A stretch of 64,000 nucleotides of DNA, taken from the NCBI RefSeq assembly GCF_002024165.1, contig NZ_MWQN01000003.1, positions 124,001 through 188,000 of the forward strand, read 5' to 3'. The DNA comes from Embleya scabrispora. GTDB taxonomy: Bacteria; Actinomycetota; Actinomycetes; Streptomycetales; Streptomycetaceae. The notes below the pieces were generated by a model. It had not been told where the DNA came from and did not search any database. It saw only the letters and a list, made by a program, of their open reading frames with translations. Position numbers and translations under genes: made by a program. Below, one piece after another: positions 25,475-34,119 of this stretch (its first letter is position 1; the number at the start of each line of letters is the position of its first letter).

Positions 25475-25707
25475 CAGCTCTTTCCTTTGCGCTTCACCCG
25501 CGTCAGGGCCTGGGGCTTGTGGACGGCCGTGCCACCGGACTTCTCGCTTTCGACCTCGTACTGCGGCTGCTGCGATGAGGCGTCGACCGTTCGCCCGGCC
25601 GCGCGTGTCCGTCGGGTGAGCTTGCGCTTGACGATGCCGATCGCGGTACTTCCGTGACTGCGCCAACTCACCCGATCACCCTTCGCGATTTTCGCGTGCC
25701 GTGCCAT
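25474..25707 (-). CDS. DUF2945 TUDOR-like small protein
   Basis: 77 residues, basic. KIAKGDRVSWRSHGSTAIGI followed by VKRKLT and YEVESEKSGGTAVHKPQAL matches the DUF2945 'hypervirulence-associated TUDOR' family, a small SH3-like barrel. Its role is not established. It forms a two-gene operon with the DUF3140 gene downstream. ATG 25707 is chosen as the conserved start; an upstream ATG would add a lysine/arginine-rich segment. Confidence 0.82.
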   Translation of the reverse strand: MARHAKIAKGDRVSWRSHGSTAIGIVKRKLTRRTRAAGRTVDASSQQPQYEVESEKSGGTAVHKPQALTRVKRKGKS

Positions 25708-26005
25708 GGCGTCCTTCTTTCTCGTGGCTCCCTCTCCTCTACCCATTCAGGGAGTTTTATGGATCTATCGCCATGCATTTCCACATCGTCGTGGTCACCT
25801 GGGCAACGCCGACCGGTCGATCGCCACCGGGAGTCCGTGACTGCTCGGCGCGGGGCGACGTTTCCCGCGTCGCCGGCGTGCGCGCGATTCGGATAGCCGG
25901 TCGATGGGTGGGCCATTAGCGTGATTCGCCGACTGTGATCATGCGGTGGCCGATGTGTCACCGACCCAGCGTGTCCGCGCCATGTGCGGTCAGAAACGGG
26001 GATTG

Positions 26006-26371
26006 ATGAGATCCGTTACGTCGGAACGCGGTTTTCGGTGGCAGTCCGCGAAGCTGCGACGGCGAGTAGGTGTGGCGGTCGCGTCCGGGGTGCTCCTGAC
26101 CGGTGGCGCGGTGGCGGTGGCTCCCGGCGCGTCGGCCGCATCGCACCCGTCGTGCGACACCGACTTCCGGGACCACACGGCGAAGATCTCCGGCAGCAAC
26201 GTTCGCCTGCGGGCCAAGCCGAGTACCGACTCCACCGTGCATCGACTGCTGCAGAAGGGCGCCACCGTCACGGTGTACTGCCAGAAGAACGCCGGCGAGG
26301 CGAACTGGTGGTACTACGTCAAGCACAACGCCAGTGGGGTCAAGGGCTGGGTATGGTGGGCCTACGTATAG
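26006..26371 (+). CDS. Secreted bacterial SH3-domain protein
   Basis: About 121 residues. A basic start is followed by a signal segment (VGVAVASGVLLTGGAVAVAP, cleavage near GASAAS). The mature part is one SH3b repeat: GSNVRLRAKPSTDSTVHRLL, QKGATVTVYCQKNAGE, WWYYVKHNASGVKGWVWWAYV. Two cysteines may bond. Such domains bind peptidoglycan or other wall parts, so it is probably a small envelope protein. ATG 26006 is preferred because the region upstream is not signal-like. Confidence 0.78.
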   Translation: MRSVTSERGFRWQSAKLRRRVGVAVASGVLLTGGAVAVAPGASAASHPSCDTDFRDHTAKISGSNVRLRAKPSTDSTVHRLLQKGATVTVYCQKNAGEANWWYYVKHNASGVKGWVWWAYV

Positions 26372-26521
26372 GTCCGGAAGCACGGTCGCGTTTCGTCATG
26401 GACCAGTGGTCGTCGATCGTGGCGAGTCGGGGCGTCGGTCGTGGGCGTTGGTCGGGCGGAGGCTCGAATGCGACATCGGCCGCCACTGTCCCGTCCGAAG
26501 CGGATGACCGATCATGGACGC

Positions 26522-26980
26522 ATGTGTTCCGTCCCCGACGCCGTCGCCTATCTCGTCGGCCGCTGGTCCATCGACCGCACCGTAATCGACGAACTCTCCG
26601 GCGCCCGGGGCTCGTTCATCGGCACCGCGGAGTTTCGGCGCGTCGGCGACGAGCTGCTCGAGGAGGAGTCCGGCGAGTTCGAGTGGGGTGGCGTGACCAA
26701 CCCCGCGAGCCGCAGTCACCGGCTTGTGCCGCGCGCCGACGGCACCGCCGACGTACTCTTCGCCGACGGCAGGCCGTTCCACGACCTCGACCTGCGTACC
26801 GGCCGCTGGAGTACCCGCCACCCCTGCGCAGCGGACTTCTACGACGGGGAGTTCACCGTCGTGTCCCCGGACGAATGGCACCTGCGGTGGCGGGTCTCGG
26901 GCCCGGCGAAGACGCAATTGCTGACCTCCGTCTACCGACGGATCCCCCCGGCCGGCCGGCCGCCGATCCCGGCCCCCTGA
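26522..26980 (+). CDS. DUF6314-type protein
   Basis: 152 residues. The pattern VPDAVAYLVGRWSIDRTVID, ARGSFIGTAEFRRVGDELLE, DLDLRTGRWSTRHPCAADFY and WHLRWRVSGPAKTQLLTSVY fits the DUF6314 family, a lipocalin-like beta-barrel of unknown role. No signal peptide. A terminator hairpin overlaps its stop codon. Confidence 0.75.
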   Translation: MCSVPDAVAYLVGRWSIDRTVIDELSGARGSFIGTAEFRRVGDELLEEESGEFEWGGVTNPASRSHRLVPRADGTADVLFADGRPFHDLDLRTGRWSTRHPCAADFYDGEFTVVSPDEWHLRWRVSGPAKTQLLTSVYRRIPPAGRPPIPAP

Positions 26981-26999
26981 CGAGCCGTGGTGGCTCGTC
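26979..26999 (+). terminator. Terminator at the DUF6314 gene end
   Basis: GACGAGCC-GTGGT-GGCTCGTC, eight perfect pairs, beginning inside the stop codon. The converging epimerase-like gene ends about 100 bp further on, so it may act in both directions. Confidence 0.5.
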
Positions 27000-27105
27000 G
27001 AGCGCCGCCGGTCGGCCGAGTGGCCGGGGCGCACGGTCCGGACATCGGTACCGCGGCTCGTTCTCTCGCGCCGCGATCACGCGCGTGCCGCGTGCCCCCG
27101 CCGAC

Positions 27106-27960
27106 TCACAGGGTGTCGAACCCCGACCGCCAGGACGGATGGGTCGGGATCCAGCCCCGGTGCTTGCGGGCGAGGTGGTTGTCCGCGCCTCGGGCCCAGG
27201 GGGCGTGCGGCACACCGGCCGCTGCGGCGGGCGGTGGCGCGCCCACCGCCCGAGCGAACGCCGGCACCCATTCGTCGGCGGTCGCAGGCTGGTCGTCGAC
27301 CACGTTGACCACGCCGCTCGGCCAGTGCAAGGCGGCCACCGCTGCGGCGGCGGCGTCGTCGACGTGGACAAAACTCGAGACGTCCGGGCCCCCGGGCAAC
27401 CGGCCCGCCCGCGCGTCGGCCGCCTTGATCCCGTCTGCCGCGAACCACGTACCCGGGCCGTAGAGCAGGCCGTAGCGCAGCACCACCCACCCGGGGAGCT
27501 CGCGGACCGCTCGTTCCAGGGCGATCACCCCTTCGATCGTGCCGCGTCGCGGTTCGACACTCGTGTCGTCCAGCGGCGTCGTCTCGTCGGCGGGCTCGTC
27601 TCCCGCCTCGTACACCCACGCGATGCTCTGCGCCACGATGCGTCGAACTCCCGCCGCCTGTGCGGCATCGACGAGATTGCGGGTGCCGACCACGCGCATC
27701 CTCGCGTTGGCCGCGAGGTCGACCGCGGACAGGTCGGTGAGTTGATGCATCACGACATCGGGCTCGGCCCGCCCCACCACACGGGTGAGCGCCTCACGAT
27801 CGAAGACGTCCGCGAACGCGACCTCGGCGCCGTGTGCCCGTAGATCGGCCGCGGCCTCCGGGCGGCGCGTCAGCGCGGTGACCCGGTGCCCCGCGCCGAC
27901 GAGCGCGGGGACGACCCGGCGGCCCAGGACGCCGGTCGAGCCGGCAACGAGAATATGCAT
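27106..27960 (-). CDS. NAD(P)-dependent epimerase/dehydratase-like (extended SDR) protein
   Basis: 284 residues. The Rossmann motif MHILVAGSTGVLGRRVVPAL (GxTGxxG) opens the protein. It continues with DVFDREALTRVVGRAEPDVV, MHQLTDLSA, and VLRYGLLYGPGTWFA, then FVHVDDAAAAAVAALHWPSG. The canonical YxxxK is not obvious at its usual site; AQSIAWVYEAGDEPADE stands there, so this may be an atypical SDR that binds NAD(P) without classical catalysis. Substrate unknown. The ATG at 27960 immediately precedes the glycine motif and is secure. The cupin gene lies upstream on the same strand with 73 bp between. Confidence 0.8.
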   Translation of the reverse strand: MHILVAGSTGVLGRRVVPALVGAGHRVTALTRRPEAAADLRAHGAEVAFADVFDREALTRVVGRAEPDVVMHQLTDLSAVDLAANARMRVVGTRNLVDAAQAAGVRRIVAQSIAWVYEAGDEPADETTPLDDTSVEPRRGTIEGVIALERAVRELPGWVVLRYGLLYGPGTWFAADGIKAADARAGRLPGGPDVSSFVHVDDAAAAAVAALHWPSGVVNVVDDQPATADEWVPAFARAVGAPPPAAAAGVPHAPWARGADNHLARKHRGWIPTHPSWRSGFDTL

Positions 27961-28033
27961 GTTCGGAACTTCGGCTTTCTGTCGGGGGGCGGGCCGAGGC
28001 TTCGGCGACCCGGCCGGTGTACGGGTTCGGCGG

Positions 28034-28438
28034 TTACTTCGTCGGTCGAGGCACCCGGCGATCGCGTCGCGCGAGCAGTTCCGCCGCGTCGACGAGGGTG
28101 AGCATGGGTTCGCCGGGGACACCGACCATGACCACCACGAACCGGCTCCACGCGTCGGTGAGATTGTTGCCCGCCTGGTAGTGGATGACGTCGCCGCCCG
28201 GTTCCCAGAACGCCTCGCCGGCGCGAATGACCCGCTCGGGTTCGCCTTCGAGTTCGAACACCATCTCGCCTTCGAGCATGTAGCCGAAGACCGGACCCGA
28301 GTGCCGATGGGGCGGCGTACCCGCGTCGCCGGGCGGCAACTCGACCGTCATGGTCATCACTTCGGCGGACGCCGGCAAAAACGGCGGAGTCTGGTGGAGA
28401 AGGGTGGTCAGTACGGTCCCACCGCGCTTTTCGATCAC
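28034..28438 (-). CDS. Single-domain cupin protein
   Basis: About 135 residues. The barrel motifs are VELPPGDAGTPPHRHSGPVF, then GYMLEGEMVFELEGEPERVI (cupin motif 1) and FWEPGGDVIHYQAGNN (motif 2). The histidines in PHRHSG and IHYQAG plus a glutamate would bind a metal. Such cupins are often small dioxygenases, isomerases or sensors; no specific role can be given. GTG 28438 is my preferred start; GTG 28468 or a CTG near LTTLLHQ are alternatives. A decayed copy, promoter included, lies at 555-815. Confidence 0.8.
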   Translation of the reverse strand: MIEKRGGTVLTTLLHQTPPFLPASAEVMTMTVELPPGDAGTPPHRHSGPVFGYMLEGEMVFELEGEPERVIRAGEAFWEPGGDVIHYQAGNNLTDAWSRFVVVMVGVPGEPMLTLVDAAELLARRDRRVPRPTK

Positions 28439-28468
28439 GACCGCAACGGTAGGCGTGGTCCGGTCCAC

Positions 28469-28747
28469 ACGAATGGTCCACTCGGAGTCGAATGCGATGG
28501 ACCGGTTACCCGGCGCGCCGCGGGCGTGTGCGCGGTGTCGTGTGTGCGCCGGCGCGCGACGGTGTCACCTGTAGGTGTGGTTTGGCCGCCGAGCGGCCGT
28601 GTGTTCGGGGTTGTGGGTGCTCTGCTGTTCGAGGCGATGCGCCGGGACCACTCGTGGTGTCCACGATCGGTCCGGCCTCGCCGTCCGCGGCCTGCCTCGC
28701 GGGGTGGGGCGTGGGGCCGGGCACCTCACGACGTAGGGGGTTTCGTC
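28469..28747. other. Divergent promoter region
   Basis: No gene. It carries the promoters of the leftward cupin and rightward secreted protein. Close to the cupin start is GTGGACCATTCG followed by GTGGACCGGACCAC, an inverted-repeat-like element also largely present upstream of the decayed copy near 590. A GGCCGCC-GA-GCGGCC hairpin-like element lies near 28585. Confidence 0.4.
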
Positions 28748-30469
28748 ATGTCAACGATGAGAAGGCGGCGGCGCACCGGACGCTTGACCGGCGTCGGGAT
28801 ATCCATCGCGGTGGCGGTCGCGGGTCTGACCGCACCGTTGGCCGCCGGCACCGCGCAGGCCGCACCCGGGACACCGGGTGTACCGCAGGCACCCGCGGCG
28901 ATCTTCGCCGAGGGCTTCGAGAACGGCCAGGGTGCGACGCCGACCCTGCTCACGAACTACACCGGCGGTCCGCCGGTGGGCGAGACGTACACCGCCGATC
29001 CGGCCTGGTTGACCGCGTGCAACGGCTGGATCACGTCGCCGGCCGCGTCGACCACGCCGCCCGTCGGCAGCGGATGTGTCCCGGGCGATTGGGCCCAGGT
29101 CAAGAACCTCGCGGGAGTACTCGGTCAGTGGTCGGGCGGTTCCTCGACCACGAACCACGCCGTGACGGCGTACACGGCGGGCAATCCCGGTGCCGGCAAA
29201 GTGCAGTTGGAGACAGTGACGCCGATTCCGTTGCCCGCCGGTCGGCGCTTCATCGCGTTCTCGGTCGACGTCGCCGAGGTCAACTGCTTCGCCAACCATT
29301 CCAAGTTCAGCTTCTACCTGCTCGACGGCAACGTGGCCACGCCCGCGTTCACGCGCCCGATCGAGGCGTGCGTGGATGCCACGACGACGATCGGCGGTGC
29401 CAAGGTCGGCACCTTCGTCAGCAACGGCGCCGTGCTGTTCTCCGGCGACCGGGCCGGCATCCGGTTGGTGAACGAGCAGCCGAGCGGCACCGGCAACGAC
29501 GTGGCCTTCGACAACGTCAGGCTCGTCGACGCGAGCCCGCAGGTCGACATCGGCTTCGCGCCGACGCCGGTGCTCACCGGCGGCACCTCGACCCTGACCT
29601 TCACGATCACGAACACGAACGAGCTGGGCGCCAAGCCCGGTTGGTCGTTCTCCGACACGCTGCCGGCCGGGCTCAAGGCGACCGGGGTGACCACCACGAC
29701 GTGTGATGCCGGTTCGGTCGTCGCCCCGGCGGGCGGGGGCACGGTCGACGTGTCCGGCAACCTGATCGCGGGTCAGGGGTCCTGCACGGCCCAGGTCCAG
29801 GTGACCTCGGCGGCGCGCGAGACGTACACGAACTGCGCGGCCGCTTTCACGAACGTCGTCGGGGTGAGCCTGCCCGGGTGCGCGAGCGTCGTGTTCGACA
29901 CGATGCGATTCGACGCGCACGCGTACGGCGCCGCGCTGAAGTCGCCGCTCGGGGGCATCGGCCCGATCGCCGCGTCCGATGTGACGTGCTCGAACGTCGC
30001 GGCGGTGGACACCGACAATGTCGCGACGGTATCGCTGGGCACCGTCGGCAACGCGGGCGTGGTCACCACGCGCGCGGAGGGCACGATCGACGCGAACGGC
30101 CTGCAACGGGCGAACGCGCGCGCCGAGACGGCCGGGGTGAACCTGCTCGGCGGGCTGGTCACCGCGGATGTCGTCGAGGCGGTCGCCACCGTGCAGGGTG
30201 ACGCCAACGGCGGTGCCACACCGAGCGGTTCGGTCACGTTGGCCAATCTGAGGGTGGCCGGGGTACCGGTGGTGAACCCGAACGTCAATGTGGACATCAC
30301 GATCCCGCTGGTGGCGACGGTGCGTGTGAACGAGCAGGTGGTCGACCCCGGTGGTCGGGGAATCACGGTCAACGCGCTGCGGATCACGCTGCTGTCCGGC
30401 GTGAGCGTCGTGGTTTCGCACGCACGGGTGGCGCTGACCCTGCCGGGAGCCACGTGCCCGACCGTATGA
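28748..30469 (+). CDS. Secreted DUF11/choice-of-anchor-P-like surface protein
   Basis: 573 residues. The signal peptide is GVGISIAVAVAGLTAPLAAG with cleavage near TAQAAP. Residues ~45-260 form a beta-rich adhesin-like domain (FSVDVAEVNCFANHSKFSFY; FDNVRLVDASPQVDIGF). A DUF11-type repeat follows (PTPVLTGGTSTLTFTITNTN, LGAKPGWSFSDTLPAGLKAT). The C-terminal ~190 residues (RFDAHAYGAALKSPLGGIGP, then SDVTCSNVAAVDTDNVATVS) match the choice-of-anchor P domain. No LPxTG or obvious anchor helix is seen, so it is probably released or loosely bound. AGGGGG about seven bases upstream supports ATG 28748. Confidence 0.82.
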   Translation: MSTMRRRRRTGRLTGVGISIAVAVAGLTAPLAAGTAQAAPGTPGVPQAPAAIFAEGFENGQGATPTLLTNYTGGPPVGETYTADPAWLTACNGWITSPAASTTPPVGSGCVPGDWAQVKNLAGVLGQWSGGSSTTNHAVTAYTAGNPGAGKVQLETVTPIPLPAGRRFIAFSVDVAEVNCFANHSKFSFYLLDGNVATPAFTRPIEACVDATTTIGGAKVGTFVSNGAVLFSGDRAGIRLVNEQPSGTGNDVAFDNVRLVDASPQVDIGFAPTPVLTGGTSTLTFTITNTNELGAKPGWSFSDTLPAGLKATGVTTTTCDAGSVVAPAGGGTVDVSGNLIAGQGSCTAQVQVTSAARETYTNCAAAFTNVVGVSLPGCASVVFDTMRFDAHAYGAALKSPLGGIGPIAASDVTCSNVAAVDTDNVATVSLGTVGNAGVVTTRAEGTIDANGLQRANARAETAGVNLLGGLVTADVVEAVATVQGDANGGATPSGSVTLANLRVAGVPVVNPNVNVDITIPLVATVRVNEQVVDPGGRGITVNALRITLLSGVSVVVSHARVALTLPGATCPTV

Positions 30470-30488
30470 CATAGGGGCGACGAGACCG

Positions 30489-30518
30489 GACGCGGCGGCC
30501 GTTCACGGCCGCCGCGTC
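30489..30518 (+). terminator. Strong terminator after the secreted protein gene
   Basis: GACGCGGCGGCCGT-TC-ACGGCCGCCGCGTC, fourteen perfect pairs, 19 bases after the stop. No T-run, as usual in this genome. Confidence 0.7.
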
Positions 30519-30641
30519 CTGCGCGTCGGTCGACATTCGTCACCACGACGGACCAATCCGCGCGCCGAACCGCTCCGAAGATCCCGTGAAGGAGACCGAG
30601 GCGACGGCGCCGCGGTCCCGACGCGAGGGGCGATCGCATCG

Positions 30642-31970
30642 ATGTTCGACACCGTCTCCACCTCCGGGAGCCATCCACCCGCACGCTGTGGCGCGCGCAT
30701 GGGCCGGGTGGCGGTGGTGGGTTCAGGGGTGGCCGGTCTCACCGCCGCGTACGAGTTGTCCCGGGCGGGCGTCGACGTCGAACTGTTCGAGGCCGACGGG
30801 CGCCTGGGCGGCCACGCGCACACCCGGACGGTCGTGGAACCCGACGGCCGGGTCTCGGCGCTCGACACCGGCTTCCTGGTGCACAACGAGCGGACCTACC
30901 CGCACCTGATGCGACTGTTCGCGGAGCTCGGAGTCCGCACCCGGGACAGCGACATGAGCATGTCCGTGCACTGCGACGGGTGCGGCCTCGAATACGCGGG
31001 CGCCCGCGGCCCGCTCGGGCTGCTCGGCCGGCCCGATGTCGTGCTGCGTGGCAGGTATCTGCGGCTTCTCGCCGAAGTACCACGCTTCCACCGGGCGGCC
31101 CGCCGCCTGCTCGCCGACCCCGCGGCGGGTGATCCCACCCTCCGCGAGTTCCTCGCGTCCGAGCGGTTCTCGCCCTACTTCGTGCACCACTTCATCACCC
31201 CGGTGGTCGCGGCCGTGTGGTCCTGCGCCCCCGACCTGGCCGGCGACTACCCCGCGCGCTACCTCTTCGTCTTTCTCGCCAACCACGGCATGCTCGGCGT
31301 GCGCGGCTCACCGACCTGGCGCACGGTCGTCGGGGGCTCCCGCACGTACGTCGACAAGATCGCCGAGCACCTCACCACCGTGCACCGCTCTGCCCCGGTC
31401 CGGGCGGTGCGCCGCCACAGCGACGGCGTCACGGTGATCACCGACGACGGACACGGCACCGCGGCCGACGCCGTCGTCGTCGCCACCCACGCCGACCAGG
31501 CCCTACGGCTGCTCGCGGACCCCACCGCGGTCGAGCGGGAGATCCTCGGCGCCTTCACCTACTCGCGCAACCCCACGGTGCTGCACCGCGATTCCACCGT
31601 CCTGCCGCGCGCGCGATCGGCCCGCGGCTCCTGGAACTACCGCATGCCGCACTGCACCGCTCCCTCCGATCGGGTGCGGGTCAGCTACCACCTCAACCGG
31701 CTGTTGAACCTGGAAAACACCGGCGACTACCTGGTCACCCTCAACGAGGACCCGCGGCACCCGATCCCCGAACATCTGGTGCTCTCCCGCACCGTGTACG
31801 AGCATCCCATCTACACCGCACGCACCGTCGCCGCCCAGCGTCGCCTGCCCGAACTCGCCGGCGGGCGTACCGCGTTCGCCGGCGCGTACCACGGCTGGGG
31901 ATTCCACGAGGACGGCTGCCGCTCCGGCGTCGAGGCGGCCGGATCACTGCTGGGAGTGAGCGCACCGTGA
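30642..31970 (+). CDS. FAD-dependent amine-oxidase-like oxidoreductase (Rv0449c-like)
   Basis: About 442 residues, or 423 if started at ATG 30699. The dinucleotide motif is VAVVGSGVAGLTAAYELSRA, with a following GRLGGHAHTRTV loop, typical of NAD(P)/FAD amine-oxidase-like proteins. Later TWRTVVGGSRTYVDKIAEHL, ADAVVVATHADQALRLL and TAFAGAYHGWGFHEDGCRSG close the FAD site. It starts a four-gene operon in the order of M. tuberculosis Rv0449c-Rv0446c, linked there to unusual fatty acids. GTGA overlap with the next gene indicates coupling. No clear ribosome binding site resolves the start. Confidence 0.85.
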   Translation: MFDTVSTSGSHPPARCGARMGRVAVVGSGVAGLTAAYELSRAGVDVELFEADGRLGGHAHTRTVVEPDGRVSALDTGFLVHNERTYPHLMRLFAELGVRTRDSDMSMSVHCDGCGLEYAGARGPLGLLGRPDVVLRGRYLRLLAEVPRFHRAARRLLADPAAGDPTLREFLASERFSPYFVHHFITPVVAAVWSCAPDLAGDYPARYLFVFLANHGMLGVRGSPTWRTVVGGSRTYVDKIAEHLTTVHRSAPVRAVRRHSDGVTVITDDGHGTAADAVVVATHADQALRLLADPTAVEREILGAFTYSRNPTVLHRDSTVLPRARSARGSWNYRMPHCTAPSDRVRVSYHLNRLLNLENTGDYLVTLNEDPRHPIPEHLVLSRTVYEHPIYTARTVAAQRRLPELAGGRTAFAGAYHGWGFHEDGCRSGVEAAGSLLGVSAP

Positions 31971-32749
31971 ACATCCTGCCCGGCCCCTGGGGCGCCGTGC
32001 TCTACGACACCCGCATCACCCACGTGCGCACCACACCCCGGCGATACGCCTTCCACCACCGCGGATACCTGTGGCTGATCGACCCGGACCGGCCTCCGGC
32101 GGTGCCCCGAGCGCTGCGACCCCTGGCGCGATTTCGGCCGGGCGACCACATCCAGGACGCCGCCCACCCGGGGCTGACGATCCGACAGGACCTGGCGCGC
32201 TACCTGGCCACGCAGGGCGTGCGGCTGGGCACCGGCACGGTGTCGATGCTCACCCAGGCGCGTTCCCTGGGATATGTCTTCAACCCGTTGACCGTGTACT
32301 GGTGCCGCGACGACCAGGGCCGTCCGCTGTGCACGGTCGCCGAGGTACACAACACCCACGGTGGCCGGCACCGCTACCTCCTGCGCCCGGACCCCGCGGG
32401 CCGGGCCCGAGCCGCCAAGGATTTTCCCGTCTCGCCGTTCTTCCCGGTCGACGGCCACTACCGGTTGGTCCTGCCGGAGCCGGACGGGCGCCTGGACCTG
32501 ACCGTCCACCTCGAGCGCGCCGGCGGTCGGGCCTTCACCGCCACCGTCCACGGCACCGGTCGACCCGCGGGCACCGTCGCCCTGCTGCGTGCCGCGCTCA
32601 CCCACCCGTTCGCCACCTGGGCCGTGAGCCTGCACATTCGCTACCGGGGCGTGCGCCTGTGGCTGCGCGGCCTTCCCGTCCATCCCCGACCCGGCTCCGA
32701 CCCATCGGCCGTGAACCCTACGCCCCGCGAAGGAGTGCCCGTCCCGTGA
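31967..32749 (+). CDS. DUF1365 protein
   Basis: 260 residues: YDTRITHVRTTPRRYAFHHR, then GYLWLIDPDR, GYVFNPLTVYWCRDDQGRPL and AEVHNTHGGRHRYLLRP are DUF1365 hallmarks (F-x-Y/H-x-x-Y near the start, FNPxxVYxC in the middle). Its function is unknown, but the gene is nearly always beside an FAD oxidoreductase and a CFA-synthase-like methyltransferase, as here. GTG 31967 overlaps the previous stop and the next GTG overlaps its own stop, so the three genes are tightly coupled. Confidence 0.88.
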   Translation: MNILPGPWGAVLYDTRITHVRTTPRRYAFHHRGYLWLIDPDRPPAVPRALRPLARFRPGDHIQDAAHPGLTIRQDLARYLATQGVRLGTGTVSMLTQARSLGYVFNPLTVYWCRDDQGRPLCTVAEVHNTHGGRHRYLLRPDPAGRARAAKDFPVSPFFPVDGHYRLVLPEPDGRLDLTVHLERAGGRAFTATVHGTGRPAGTVALLRAALTHPFATWAVSLHIRYRGVRLWLRGLPVHPRPGSDPSAVNPTPREGVPVP

Positions 32750-34020
32750 CCACACAGGCCTCGCCGACGCCTGTCGTCCACCCCGGCCGTTGGCCCGACG
32801 TCGCCCGCGTACCGCACGCTCCGCTGCGCGCGGCCGTCGTCGAACGCCTCCTGGACCGTGTCGCCACCCGCCGTGCCCTGCGCGTCGAGGGTCCCGACGG
32901 CCGTGTCCGGCGCCCGGCACCGCCCGGCGCGCCGGTCCTGCGTCTGCACCGTCCGCGCGCGTTCGCGCACCGCGTCGGCGAGAGCGGCCTGATCGGCTTC
33001 GGCGAGGCCTACCAGGCCGGCGACTGGGACAGCCCCGGCCTCGTCGCCCTCCTCACCGCGCTCGCCACCGACCCGCAGACCCTCGTACCGGGATTCGCGC
33101 AGCGGCTGAGGCGCCTGCACGTTCGCCGGCCGCCACGCGAGGACCTGCCCACCGCCGCGAACGCCAGACGCAACATCCACCGCCACTACGACCTCTCCAA
33201 CGAGCTGTTCGCCCTGTTCCTCGACCCGACGATGACCTACTCCTCGGCGCTCTTCCCGACCGGTTCCGACGGCAAGCCGATGGCCGGCTTCGCGGGGTTG
33301 CCGGCCGCACAACACCGCAAGATCGACCGCTTGCTCGACCTCGCGCACGTCGGCCCCGACACCCGGGTGCTGGAGATCGGCACCGGCTGGGGCGAGCTCG
33401 CGATACGCGCCGCGGCCCGCGGCGCCCGAGTGGTCAGCCTGACCCTCTCCGAAGAGCAACTCGCCCTGGCCCGGCGGCGGATCGCCGACGCCGGCCGGCA
33501 ACACCGGGCCGAGGTCCGACTCTGCGACTACCGCGAGGCCGAGGGTACCTACGACGCCGTGGTCAGCGTCGAGATGATCGAGGCCGTCGGCAGGCCGTTC
33601 TGGCCCGAGTACTTCACCACCCTCGACCGTCGACTGGCACCCGGCGGCCGGGTTGCCCTCCAGGCGATCACCATGCCGCATGAGCGGATGCTCGCCGCCG
33701 CGGATACCCACACGTGGATCCTCAAGTACATCTTCCCGGGGGGCCTGATCCCGTCCGTGCGGGCGATCGTGGAGAGCGCCGCCCACCACACCGGGCTGCG
33801 GGTGGCGAGCGTCCAGGCGTACGGCCCGCACTACGCCGAGACCCTGCGGCTGTGGCGCGAGCGCTTCACCGCACACGCGCGCGACGTCGCCGCCCTCGGC
33901 TTCGACGAGGTCTTCCGCCGCACCTGGGAGCTGTACCTCGCCTACTCGGAGGCCGGGTTCCGCAGCGGCTACCTGGACGTCCACCAACTGCTGCTGACCC
34001 GCGAGGAGTCGACGACATGA
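32746..34020 (+). CDS. Cyclopropane-fatty-acid-synthase-family methyltransferase
   Basis: 424 residues. SAM-dependent lipid methyltransferase: RRNIHRHYDLSNELFALFLD, then MTYSSALF (the YDxSNxF/Y...TYSCA region of CFA synthases), SAM motif VLEIGTGWGELAIRAAARGA, and VEMIEAVGRPFWPEYF. From homology with M. tuberculosis UfaA1 (Rv0447c) it may methylate or cyclopropanate the double bond of a phospholipid acyl chain, possibly making 10-methyl-branched acids with the FAD oxidoreductase. AAGGAG about ten bases upstream and a GTGA overlap support the start. Confidence 0.9.
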   Translation: MTTQASPTPVVHPGRWPDVARVPHAPLRAAVVERLLDRVATRRALRVEGPDGRVRRPAPPGAPVLRLHRPRAFAHRVGESGLIGFGEAYQAGDWDSPGLVALLTALATDPQTLVPGFAQRLRRLHVRRPPREDLPTAANARRNIHRHYDLSNELFALFLDPTMTYSSALFPTGSDGKPMAGFAGLPAAQHRKIDRLLDLAHVGPDTRVLEIGTGWGELAIRAAARGARVVSLTLSEEQLALARRRIADAGRQHRAEVRLCDYREAEGTYDAVVSVEMIEAVGRPFWPEYFTTLDRRLAPGGRVALQAITMPHERMLAAADTHTWILKYIFPGGLIPSVRAIVESAAHHTGLRVASVQAYGPHYAETLRLWRERFTAHARDVAALGFDEVFRRTWELYLAYSEAGFRSGYLDVHQLLLTREESTT

Positions 34021-34119
34021 ACCCACGGCGCTCGGCGACGTGCCGACGCCTCGACCGGGCGAATCGTCCACGCCGTCCGGCTGTCGAGTTCTCGCCACCC
34101 GTCGATACGAGGAGCCACC